Shown here piece after piece: positions 17,448 through 23,828 of a DNA stretch of 35,258 nt. The translations under genes were made by a program, and so were the position numbers. The stretch spans positions 1 to 35,258 of the forward strand of contig JAUNDK010000022.1 of NCBI GenBank assembly GCA_030526115.1, read 5' to 3'. The notes beneath the pieces were generated by a model, which saw nothing but the letters and a program-made list of their open reading frames with translations, was not told the origin of the DNA and made no database searches. The stretch's first letter is position 1; the number at the start of each line of letters is the position of its first letter. The stretch is from Clostridia bacterium (GTDB lineage: Bacteria; Bacillota; Clostridia; Oscillospirales; Acutalibacteraceae).

Positions 17448-18397
17448 ATACCTGCTCCCTTTGATGCAAGTACAGCCACACCATAAGCATTATCCGCAGA
17501 AAATGCAGGCTTAGCAAAAAGTGCACCGTATTTATTTGTCATATGTTCTCTGAGTAACGAATTTGAAGAAACTCCTCCGCTGAAAAGGATGGGTAAATCT
17601 CCATAGGTTTCTTTGAGATTAGCAAGAGAAGCATCTATTGAAGAAATAATATACCCAAGGCAGTACTTTGCAATGTCCTCCTGAGACTCATTTTCACGAA
17701 GCATTTTCTCACATTTATTCTGAATTCCGGAAAGAGAAAAATCTGCGCCCTTCATTGCAGGCTTATGCTTATATCTCTTTGTGCTTTTAGAAGCTAACTC
17801 ATCAAGATATTTTCCGGCAGGAAAAGGTAATCCCATTGCAACACCGATTCGGTCTATCGCCTGTCCTGCTTTTAAGTCATTCGATCCGCAGACAAGTTCA
17901 ACTTCAGGTAGCCCGTGTTCATTTGGAGTAACAATTAGGCCTTCGCTTGTACCTCCCGAAAGATGGTACGCAATAATTTTCTCGTCAAGCAGATCAAGCC
18001 TTCCAGCAGAATACAGTGCGGCGGCAATGTGTCCCTGCTGATGTGAAAAATGATAACAAGGTACACTTAAGGACAATGAGAGATTTTCAGCGAGCATTTT
18101 CCCCGTTAAAAAACATGGCATATATGAGCCTTCGGCAGTTCTTGGAGATACTGATACACCGACACCGGAAATATCTCTCATGGAAAAGCCAAGATTTTTG
18201 AGTTTGGTGTCCGCTTCAGAGAAAACATCCGAAAGCTGACGAACATGCTGAAAAACTGCCTCGCTTTGTCTCACCCCTATCTCACCGGGTTTTACGGTAA
18301 GAAGTTTTTTACAGTTTATTTCTATATTATCGGAATATACAGCAACTGATGTTGTGTAATTGCTGGTATCTATTCCAAGGTAAATTTTATCTGACAT
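17444..18397 (-). CDS. TsaD/Kae1-like (peptidase M22-like) paralogue of unknown function
   Basis: Protein of 317 residues of the TsaD/Kae1 ASKHA-ATPase family, but probably not the tRNA t6A enzyme itself. It starts YLGIDTSNYTTSVAVY. The two metal-binding histidines are kept in HQQGHIAAAL, and the third ligand aspartate in SADNAYGVA. Nucleotide-binding glycines are kept in LSGGTSEGL and LFSGGVSSN. It differs from TsaD where SGGHT is expected (here SGGTS) and in length (about 317 versus 335-345). Start at 18397 overlaps nusB by 11 bases; the longer frame to 18430 adds residues unlike the family. Placed between nusB and xseA, an arrangement I recall from Clostridia. Confidence 0.8.
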   Translation of the reverse strand: MSDKIYLGIDTSNYTTSVAVYSDNIEINCKKLLTVKPGEIGVRQSEAVFQHVRQLSDVFSEADTKLKNLGFSMRDISGVGVSVSPRTAEGSYMPCFLTGKMLAENLSLSLSVPCYHFSHQQGHIAAALYSAGRLDLLDEKIIAYHLSGGTSEGLIVTPNEHGLPEVELVCGSNDLKAGQAIDRIGVAMGLPFPAGKYLDELASKSTKRYKHKPAMKGADFSLSGIQNKCEKMLRENESQEDIAKYCLGYIISSIDASLANLKETYGDLPILFSGGVSSNSLLREHMTNKYGALFAKPAFSADNAYGVAVLASKGAGI

Positions 18398-18809
18398 CTT
18401 CTTTCTCGCAGGCAACACCTGACTTCTCAACTGAACTCAACACACCGTTGATATAGGAAGCATCCTTTGCATCACCATACATCTTTGAAAGCTCTACAGC
18501 TTCATTGATTGATACGCTGACAGGAACATCTTTTTCAAAAAGAAGCTCATAGACAGCAAGTCTGAGTATTGAGAGTGTTATTTTCGGAAGACGATTAATA
18601 CTCCATTTTCTGATGTTGGCGCTAATTATTTCATCAATTTTTTCGAGATTGTTTATTGTACCGTTTGCAAGTCTCTTTCCAAACTCTCCAACCTTTACAT
18701 CCCTGGACTCAGCTGCATTCTCAATAATTGTATCAATTTCCTCACCGGTAACACAATGTTCGAATACAAGTACAAATGCCAGTTCTCTCTGTTCTTTTCT
18801 CTTTGCCAT
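18387..18809 (-). CDS. nusB: transcription antitermination factor NusB
   Basis: RNA-binding protein that works with NusE (S10) at boxA sites to keep RNA polymerase going through rRNA operons. It is 140 residues, all helical, with the family features RELAFVLVFEH (8-18), KITLSILRLAVYELLF and VSINEAVELSKMYGDAKDASYINGVLSSV. The ATG at 18809 is preceded by AGGAAGG. It is the first gene of a seven-gene operon and has a leader of about 97 bases holding a terminator hairpin (see separate entry). Confidence 0.95.
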   Translation of the reverse strand: MAKRKEQRELAFVLVFEHCVTGEEIDTIIENAAESRDVKVGEFGKRLANGTINNLEKIDEIISANIRKWSINRLPKITLSILRLAVYELLFEKDVPVSVSINEAVELSKMYGDAKDASYINGVLSSVEKSGVACEKEDVR

Positions 18810-18830
18810 AAGTCTCTACCTTCCTTTAAT

Positions 18831-18866
18831 AAAAAAGCCCACAGGTATATAGTTATACTGTGAGCC
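18831..18866 (-). terminator. intrinsic terminator hairpin inside the nusB leader (possible attenuator)
   Basis: On the minus strand GCTCACAG pairs with CTGTGGGC (18837-18844), extended by TATA/TATA, and is followed by six T (18831-18836). It lies between the promoter at 18913-18941 and the nusB start at 18809. The upstream tRNA already has its own terminator, so this one acts on the nusB transcript. Confidence 0.75.
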
Positions 18867-18912
18867 TTAAAAATTCTAAAATATAATGTTTTCAAGCTAC
18901 AGTTACATTGTT

Positions 18913-18941
18913 ATTTTACCATAACGGCAATAACAATACAA
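18913..18941 (-). promoter_or_regulatory. sigma-A-like promoter of the nusB operon
   Basis: On the minus strand -35 TTGTAT (18936-18941), 17-base spacer, -10 TAAAAT (18913-18918). A transcript would begin near 18906 and run through the leader hairpin before nusB. Confidence 0.6.
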
Positions 18942-18946
18942 TACAC

Positions 18947-18984
18947 AAAATAAAAACAACCCTTACAAAAAAGTAAAGGTTGTT
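18947..18984 (-). terminator. intrinsic terminator of tRNA-Leu
   Basis: Minus-strand stem of 12 pairs, AACAACCTTTAC with GTAAGGGTTGTT (one G-U), a T-rich loop, followed by TTTATTTT. It starts one base after the CCA end of the tRNA. Confidence 0.85.
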
Positions 18985-19071
18985 TGGTGCTGGTGACCGG
19001 ACTTGAACCGGTACGATGTCGCCATCGAGGGATTTTAAGTCCCTTGCGTCTGCCTATTCCGCCACACCAGC
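18985..19071 (-). tRNA. tRNA-Leu (anticodon TAA)
   Basis: Cloverleaf of 87 bases with encoded CCA. The acceptor arms GCTGGTG and CACCAGC pair fully, the anticodon loop is CTTAAAA (anticodon TAA), and the T loop is GGTTCAAGTCC. A long variable arm (about CTCGATGGCGACATCGT) marks it as a class II tRNA, as expected for leucine. Confidence 0.97.
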
Positions 19072-19084
19072 ATTCAGCTTTATT

Positions 19085-19113
19085 AATATAACACATTAAG
19101 ATCTAAAAATCAA
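19085..19113 (-). promoter_or_regulatory. promoter of tRNA-Leu
   Basis: Minus strand -35 TTGATT (19108-19113), 17-base spacer, -10 TATATT (19085-19090), placed 14 bases before the mature tRNA 5' end. Confidence 0.7.
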
Positions 19114-19141
19114 GAACTTTTTATGTTACACAATACAGAAT

Positions 19142-19170
19142 TGAAACAGACTCGCCTTCTGACGAGTCTG
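19142..19170 (-). terminator. terminator-like hairpin after tRNA-Lys
   Basis: Minus-strand stem CAGACTCG with CGAGTCTG (19163-19170 and 19147-19154), perfect eight pairs, followed by a short TTTC. The T-run is weak, so termination may be partial. Confidence 0.65.
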
Positions 19171-19173
19171 TTT

Positions 19174-19250
19174 TGGTGAACCATCGGGGATTCGAACCCC
19201 GGACACCTTGATTAAAAGTCAAGTGCTCTGCCGACTGAGCTAATGATTCA
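19174..19250 (-). tRNA. tRNA-Lys (anticodon TTT)
   Basis: Cloverleaf of 77 bases with encoded CCA. Acceptor arms TGAATCA and TGGTTCA pair with one G-U, the anticodon loop is CTTTTAA (anticodon TTT), and the T arm is CGGGGTTCGAATCCCCG. Confidence 0.97.
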
Positions 19251-19268
19251 TACGCTTAATGCTCTGTT

Positions 19269-19297
19269 ATTATATCAACAAAGGATAAATAAGTCAA
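19269..19297 (-). promoter_or_regulatory. promoter of tRNA-Lys
   Basis: Minus strand -35 TTGACT (19292-19297), 17-base spacer, perfect -10 TATAAT (19269-19274), 18 bases before the tRNA. It diverges from the GH3 promoter; about 90 AT-rich bases lie between, including the palindrome TTATGCATAA at 19329-19338. Confidence 0.75.
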
Positions 19298-19386
19298 ATG
19301 TTTTTTTGCTAAAATCAAAAATACTTGCTTATGCATAATAAATCTCGGTTTATTTTATAAATTATGTGCAAAAAGCAATACAACAA

Positions 19387-19415
19387 TTGACCATTATGCC
19401 TTGTGCTGATATAAT
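19387..19415 (+). promoter_or_regulatory. promoter of the GH3 gene
   Basis: -35 TTGACC (19387-19392), 17-base spacer, -10 TATAAT (19410-19415). The start codon follows 33 bases later with AAGGATG as ribosome-binding site. Confidence 0.72.
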
Positions 19416-19448
19416 TAATGTATCATTTTATGTAAGGATGGATTTATT

Positions 19449-21164
19449 ATGGTAGATTTAAAAGCAAAACCGTTCTACCTCACAGATGAGCAGGTAGAAT
19501 TTGTACATGCAAAAATTGCTTCCATGTCAGAAAATGACAAAGTCGGTCAGCTTTTCTGCTTTAACAGCATGGGCGACGCCTCCGCATCGGAAATGTATGA
19601 AAAGCTTGACAGTTTCGGGCTTAAGCCATGCGGAATGTTATTAAGAGGTCAGCCATCTGACAAACTCAGACTGAAAATCAAGGATTTCCAGGATCATTAT
19701 GAGATTCCTCTCTTTATCTGCGGTGACCTTGATCGTGGTTCCTCAAATATGATAATGGATGGTACTCCAAATGGCCATCAGATGGAAATCGGTGCAACAG
19801 GAGACCCGGAACTTGCATATAAAGCCGGTTACAGAACAGCTACTGAGTGTGCTGCAGTAGGCACAAACTGGAATTTCGGCCCTGTATGTGATATTGATTT
19901 TAATCCATTTAACCCTATTACAAATGTACGTTCATTCGGCTCTGATCCGGATAAAGTACTTGAATTCTGTAAAAACGCCGCCAGAGGTATGCGTGACGGA
20001 GGTCTTACCCCATGTGCAAAGCACTGGCCCGGAGACGGTGTCGATTTCCGTGATCAGCATTTCTTAGCTTCTGTAAACAGCCTTAGTGTCGAAGAATGGT
20101 GGGCATCTTACGGAAAAGTATATCAGGGACTTATTGATGACGGTATGGAGACTATTATGACAGCTCATATTCTTCAGCCGGCTCTTGCAAGAAAGTATAA
20201 CCCTGATGTAAAGGATGAGGACATTCTCCCAGGATCATTAAATGCCGACCTTCATAACAAGCTTTTAAGAGGTGAAATGGGTTTCAACGGTCTGCTTATA
20301 ACAGATGCAACAGGTATGGGCGGTTTCATGGAAATTATTCCGAGAAGCAAGGCAGTACCGCTCTCCATAGCTAATGGCGCAGATATCTTCCTCTTCTCAA
20401 GAGATTTTGAAGAAGATTTTAATTACATGAAAAAAGGTATTGAAGACGGAGTCCTTACATGGGAAAGAATTGACGAAGCTCTTGAGAGAATCATTGGTCT
20501 TAAGGTAAAGATGGGTCTTTTCGAGAAAAAGGAAAACGGAACCCTCATTCCTCCTGAAGAAGCTCTTGAGGTATTCAAGGATGAAAAGAGACTTGATCTT
20601 GCTTATGAGATTGCAGATAAAGGCATTACCCTTGTAAAGGACACAAAGCACAACCTTCCTCTTAACCCTGAAACTCAGAGGAACCTCTACGTTGTTGTAG
20701 TCGGCGATAAGCCGGGTTACCATAACAGTCGTGGTGATTACGCGCCTCTCTTTGTGGAAGAACTTGAGAAAAAAGGTTTCAAGGTTACCTTGTTTGATCC
20801 TGAGGGTACAAATGAACCGATTGGAAAAATGCCTATCGAAGAGTTCAAGAAAAAGTGGGATGCCATTATCTACTTTGTAAACGTTGAAACAAACGGTTCT
20901 GATTCTGCAGCAAGAATTACATGGCCGGGTAAACGCGGAACAGTCCCAATGATGATTCATGATGTACCTACTATCATGGTTTCTATCGATAATCCATATC
21001 ATCTTGTTGACTATCCAAGAATGCCCACATATATTAACTGTTATACATCTGAGGATGTTGTAGTTAAGACACTTGTTTCAAAACTTGCGGGAGAGAGTGA
21101 ATTCAAGGGTGTTTCCCCTGTTGATGCTTTCCTGAGCAAATATCAGTTTAACGCAAGATATTAA
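19449..21164 (+). CDS. glycoside hydrolase family 3 protein, NagZ-type (beta-N-acetylhexosaminidase-like)
   Basis: Predicted exo-acting beta-glycosidase of 571 residues. The (beta/alpha)8 domain (about 20-350) has KHWPGDGVDFRDQH at 191-204, which matches the NagZ signature with its Asp-x-His dyad (D202, H204) as the likely acid/base, and the nucleophile D286 in LLITDATGM. These features favour N-acetylglucosaminidase activity over plain beta-glucosidase. A C-terminal alpha/beta domain follows (about 375-571), as in two-domain Gram-positive NagZ. No signal peptide is present, so it should act in the cytoplasm, perhaps on imported chito- or muropeptide sugars. It is monocistronic on the plus strand with its own promoter and terminator. 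The exact substrate is inferred. Confidence 0.85.
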   Translation: MVDLKAKPFYLTDEQVEFVHAKIASMSENDKVGQLFCFNSMGDASASEMYEKLDSFGLKPCGMLLRGQPSDKLRLKIKDFQDHYEIPLFICGDLDRGSSNMIMDGTPNGHQMEIGATGDPELAYKAGYRTATECAAVGTNWNFGPVCDIDFNPFNPITNVRSFGSDPDKVLEFCKNAARGMRDGGLTPCAKHWPGDGVDFRDQHFLASVNSLSVEEWWASYGKVYQGLIDDGMETIMTAHILQPALARKYNPDVKDEDILPGSLNADLHNKLLRGEMGFNGLLITDATGMGGFMEIIPRSKAVPLSIANGADIFLFSRDFEEDFNYMKKGIEDGVLTWERIDEALERIIGLKVKMGLFEKKENGTLIPPEEALEVFKDEKRLDLAYEIADKGITLVKDTKHNLPLNPETQRNLYVVVVGDKPGYHNSRGDYAPLFVEELEKKGFKVTLFDPEGTNEPIGKMPIEEFKKKWDAIIYFVNVETNGSDSAARITWPGKRGTVPMMIHDVPTIMVSIDNPYHLVDYPRMPTYINCYTSEDVVVKTLVSKLAGESEFKGVSPVDAFLSKYQFNARY

Positions 21165-21192
21165 TAAAAACGGGTCGGATTTATTCCGGCCC
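21165..21192 (-). terminator. hairpin with T-run for the GH25 gene (minus strand)
   Basis: Arms at 21172-21178 and 21186-21192 (GGGTCGG/CCGGCCC on the plus strand). Read on the minus strand it has one C-A mismatch and is followed by GTTTTTATT, so it can end the GH25 transcript. On the plus strand it pairs better but has only ATAATTTTA behind it. Confidence 0.55.
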
Positions 21193-21200
21193 ATAATTTT

Positions 21201-21232
21201 AGCCCGACTCATTTTGAGCCGGGCTTTATTTT
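21201..21232 (+). terminator. intrinsic terminator of the GH3 gene
   Basis: Stem AGCCCGACTCA (21201-21211) with TGAGCCGGGCT (21215-21225), one mismatch, a TTT loop, then TTATTTT. It is the second of two tandem hairpins between the convergent GH3 and GH25 genes. Confidence 0.75.
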
Positions 21233-22142
21233 ACTTTGTATAGTTCTTAAAAGAAATGTTTACGTCAACTGTACCTTCAATTCCCGGTACTGTTGCGGTT
21301 GAAGTGTACTGCCAGATTGTGAAATCATAATACTGGCTGGGCTTATTCTGATATTCAGCGTACCAAAGGTCAAATCCTTTAAGCTTGTCAAGATTGTAGA
21401 AACCATACATCTGAGACTTGTTGAGATAAACAGCTGTGTTGTATCCGGCTTTTTTAATTTTGTCGCAGAATGCAGCTGCAAGCTGAGTTACAGTTTCACC
21501 GTCAAGACCATTTGTTCTTGCGGCAGTATCGTCAACATTTTCCCAGTCAAATACTATCGGATAATCAATTTTATAATCACCGATCATCTGAAGAATAAAA
21601 CTTGCCTCTTCTTCTGCCTCAGCAACGGTTACTGCCTGAGAGAAGAAATAAATACCGACTTTGAGTCCATTTTCGGTTGCACCCTTCATGTTAGCCTCAA
21701 AAGTGGAATCATCATATGTTCTTCCTCTGGTATATCCTCGGTATCCGGCTCTTATAAGAGCATATTTATATCCGGCCGCACTTACCTGGGCCCAGTCTAC
21801 ATCTCCCTGATGTTCTGAAACATCAATGCCAAGATGTGCATTTGGATATGAAATAGTTCCGTCTGCTTCAACAGTGAATGATTCACTCTTATATGTATTT
21901 ACCGGATAACTGAACTTCGGAATAGTAAGCTGACCGGAATACAGATCTGAAATAATCAGTTCATCGCCATTTTCGGTAACAGTAGCCTGAGTTGCCGGTA
22001 CTCCGGTTCCCCTTTTGTTTCCACCGAAAATAAAAACGTATAAACTTGATAAAACAACAAGCACACATAAAGCTATAATCAGAATAAGAAATCTGTTCCC
22101 TTTCTGCATAACTTTATTTATGCGGTTAATTATATTTTCCAT
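21231..22142 (-). CDS. membrane-anchored GH25 lysozyme (N-acetylmuramidase)
   Basis: Cell-wall hydrolase of 303 residues that cuts the MurNAc-GlcNAc bond of peptidoglycan. A short cytoplasmic N-terminus (1-17) is followed by one membrane segment (about 18-40, FLILIIALCVLVVLSSLYVF), then a linker (about 41-100), then the GH25 domain (about 103-300). Catalytic-site features are GIDVSEHQG with D107 and VFDWEN with D199 and E201. No cleavage site is obvious, so it is likely a type II anchored protein facing outward. Its own promoter lies at 22181-22209. It is convergent with the GH3 gene; a joint role in wall turnover is possible but unproven. Confidence 0.93.
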   Translation of the reverse strand: MENIINRINKVMQKGNRFLILIIALCVLVVLSSLYVFIFGGNKRGTGVPATQATVTENGDELIISDLYSGQLTIPKFSYPVNTYKSESFTVEADGTISYPNAHLGIDVSEHQGDVDWAQVSAAGYKYALIRAGYRGYTRGRTYDDSTFEANMKGATENGLKVGIYFFSQAVTVAEAEEEASFILQMIGDYKIDYPIVFDWENVDDTAARTNGLDGETVTQLAAAFCDKIKKAGYNTAVYLNKSQMYGFYNLDKLKGFDLWYAEYQNKPSQYYDFTIWQYTSTATVPGIEGTVDVNISFKNYTK

Positions 22143-22180
22143 ATTTTTTCCCTTTCTGACATAATCTCCTATAATATGAT

Positions 22181-22209
22181 ATTATACTACATATTAATCT
22201 ATTCTGCAA
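22181..22209 (-). promoter_or_regulatory. promoter of the GH25 gene
   Basis: Minus strand -35 TTGCAG (22204-22209), 17-base spacer, -10 TATAAT (22181-22186). The -35 lies within the last codons of the radical SAM gene. The -10 is part of an AT palindrome, ATAATATCATATTAT. Confidence 0.6.
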
Positions 22210-23134
22210 GATAAAGTCTTCCCTGCCAGGTATTCCTTCCTGCAAACTCCTTATCAATCGTACCAAGCACACGTATTTTATCTTTACTCCACACAGGAGC
22301 AAGCAGTTTGCTTTTATCTCCGTCACCGGTAACGCGCTCAATAACAGTTTCTGCCGGAATTTTTTCAAGCTGTCTGATAAGAATATCGATGTATTCATCA
22401 AATTCAAGCGGAGTGTAATTCCCATCCAGATACAATTCTGCCATTTTTGTATCCCTGATTACAAACAAAAGATGAATTTTGAGAGCGTCCGGTTTTAGTT
22501 TTCCGATTATTTCCGCTGTTCTTATCATATCATCAGCAGTTTCTCCCGGCAGGCCGTCAATAAGATGGACACAGGTTCTGATTGAGTTGCTTTTCAGCTT
22601 ATTAAATGCAGTCAGAAATTCTGTAAAATCATATCCTCGGTTAATTTTTCTTGCTGTTTCATCATTTGCTGACTGCAGACCCAGTTCTACTGTTACAGGC
22701 AAAACCGAATTGAAATGCTTGATAATCTCAATTTTCCCGTCATCAAGGCAATCGGGCCTTGTACCTATTGCCAGAAAACTCAGCAATCCGGATTTAACAG
22801 CTTCATCCAGTATTTCATAAAGACATTCATCTGAACAATATGTATTTGTGTTGCTTTGAAAATAACCGATAAGCCTGGCATCAGGGTATTTTCTGCAAAT
22901 GCGCTCTGCTTCAGCTTTTATCTGCTCAGTGATTGGCACTGTCGGAGCCAAAGTAAAATAGCCGCTTCCACCTTCACAGAAAATGCATCCGCCTGTTCCC
23001 TTTGTTCCATCTTTATTCGGACAACTCATTCCGGCATCAATAACAACCTTCTGTGTTTTTATTCCTAACTGTCTGTAATGATACGACATAGTGTGATATC
23101 TTTTATTATCGTATGAAAACTTAAATGGATTCAG
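22199..23134 (-). CDS. TIGR01212 (YtqA-like) radical SAM protein, apparent CTG start
   Basis: Radical SAM/Elp3-like protein of unknown function. The cluster motif is C-x11-C-x2-C (CPNKDGTKGTGGCIFC, about residues 38-53), followed by GGSGYF; the ELGLQSANDETARKINRGYD region is typical of the family. The first ATG is at 23089, but the frame stays open upstream to a stop at 23147-23149. It encodes NPFKFSYDNKRYHT, which is the family's conserved N-terminus. The only start candidates there are CTG at 23134 (giving MNPFKF) and ATT at 23137. AGGAAGGTGA lies at the right distance for CTG. I therefore annotate 311 residues from CTG. Confidence 0.88.
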   Translation of the reverse strand: MNPFKFSYDNKRYHTMSYHYRQLGIKTQKVVIDAGMSCPNKDGTKGTGGCIFCEGGSGYFTLAPTVPITEQIKAEAERICRKYPDARLIGYFQSNTNTYCSDECLYEILDEAVKSGLLSFLAIGTRPDCLDDGKIEIIKHFNSVLPVTVELGLQSANDETARKINRGYDFTEFLTAFNKLKSNSIRTCVHLIDGLPGETADDMIRTAEIIGKLKPDALKIHLLFVIRDTKMAELYLDGNYTPLEFDEYIDILIRQLEKIPAETVIERVTGDGDKSKLLAPVWSKDKIRVLGTIDKEFAGRNTWQGRLYLAE

Positions 23135-23163
23135 AATTTCACCTTCCTATAAATCATACAATC

Positions 23164-23191
23164 ATTATAACAGATATTTATAATAATACAA
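23164..23191 (-). promoter_or_regulatory. promoter of the radical SAM gene
   Basis: Minus strand -35 TTGTAT (23186-23191), 16-base spacer, -10 TATAAT (23164-23169), 30 bases ahead of the proposed CTG start. Confidence 0.6.
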
Positions 23192-23275
23192 TATTGTGAA
23201 TTTGCAGTGAACACAACACATAGCATTATCATGCAGCTTATCCTGTAAAATTATTGTTAAGAGGAGTTAGTTTCA

Positions 23276-23304
23276 TTGACAACTATTTATTTATACATTA
23301 TAAT
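23276..23304 (+). promoter_or_regulatory. consensus promoter of the marR gene
   Basis: Perfect -35 TTGACA (23276-23281), 17-base spacer, perfect -10 TATAAT (23299-23304). The spacing and both boxes are full consensus, so strong expression or a need for repression is likely. No clear palindromic operator is visible over it. Confidence 0.8.
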
Positions 23305-23329
23305 GGTGCTACATAAGGGAGATGATTTT

Positions 23330-23791
23330 ATGATTGATAAGATAAAGCACGAACCCTCTGAATTTCCAAGACTCCTGAACAGAAGTATAACATATCTTCA
23401 CAGAGAGAAAATGCGATATATGAATTCTCAGCTCAAAGAATATAATCTTTACGGAGCTATGTACACAATTCTCAATTATGTTTCACAGAATCCAGGTACG
23501 AGCCAGGATGCCATTGTATCAAACATGAATATTGACAAGTGTACCATAGCAAGAAGAACCAAGAAACTGGAAGACCTTGGATATCTTTTCAGAAAAGTAA
23601 GCGAAACAGACAGAAGGCAGAATAACCTCTTCCTCACAGAGAAAGGCGAGGAGCTTATCCCCATTATCAGAAAACATTTGAAGAAGTGGAGCGAAGGAAT
23701 TCTCGCAGATCTGACTGAAGAAGAAGAAGAAACTCTTGTTTCTCTCCTTGAAAAAGTTGTGGAAACCTGCCACAACAATGATGAACTATAA
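23330..23791 (+). CDS. MarR-family winged-helix transcription regulator
   Basis: Protein of 153 residues. The MarR winged helix is visible as NPGTSQDAIVSNMNIDKCTI (recognition helix region, about 62-81), then RRTKKLEDLGYLFRK and the wing with SETDRRQNNLFLTEKG (about 101-116). A C-terminal helix gives the dimer interface. The start at 23330 is chosen because an upstream in-frame codon at 23276 is part of the -35 box. It is monocistronic; no transporter or drug-resistance gene is next to it, so the target is unknown. It could regulate itself or the convergent rhamnosidase gene, but nothing in the sequence shows this. Confidence 0.9.
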   Translation: MIDKIKHEPSEFPRLLNRSITYLHREKMRYMNSQLKEYNLYGAMYTILNYVSQNPGTSQDAIVSNMNIDKCTIARRTKKLEDLGYLFRKVSETDRRQNNLFLTEKGEELIPIIRKHLKKWSEGILADLTEEEEETLVSLLEKVVETCHNNDEL

Positions 23792-23799
23792 ATTATTAT

Positions 23800-23828
23800 G
23801 GCTCTCCATTTAGGAGAGCCAATTTTTT
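23800..23828 (+). terminator. intrinsic terminator of marR
   Basis: Perfect eight-pair stem GGCTCTCC (23800-23807) and GGAGAGCC (23813-23820), loop ATTTA, then AATTTTTT. It lies between convergent genes and overlaps the rhamnosidase stop by two bases; it may act weakly in the other direction. Confidence 0.88.

Noticed and set aside
18911-19096. 61-codon minus-strand frame over tRNA-Leu
   Set aside because: It translates the tRNA and its terminator; the RNA structure explains the sequence.
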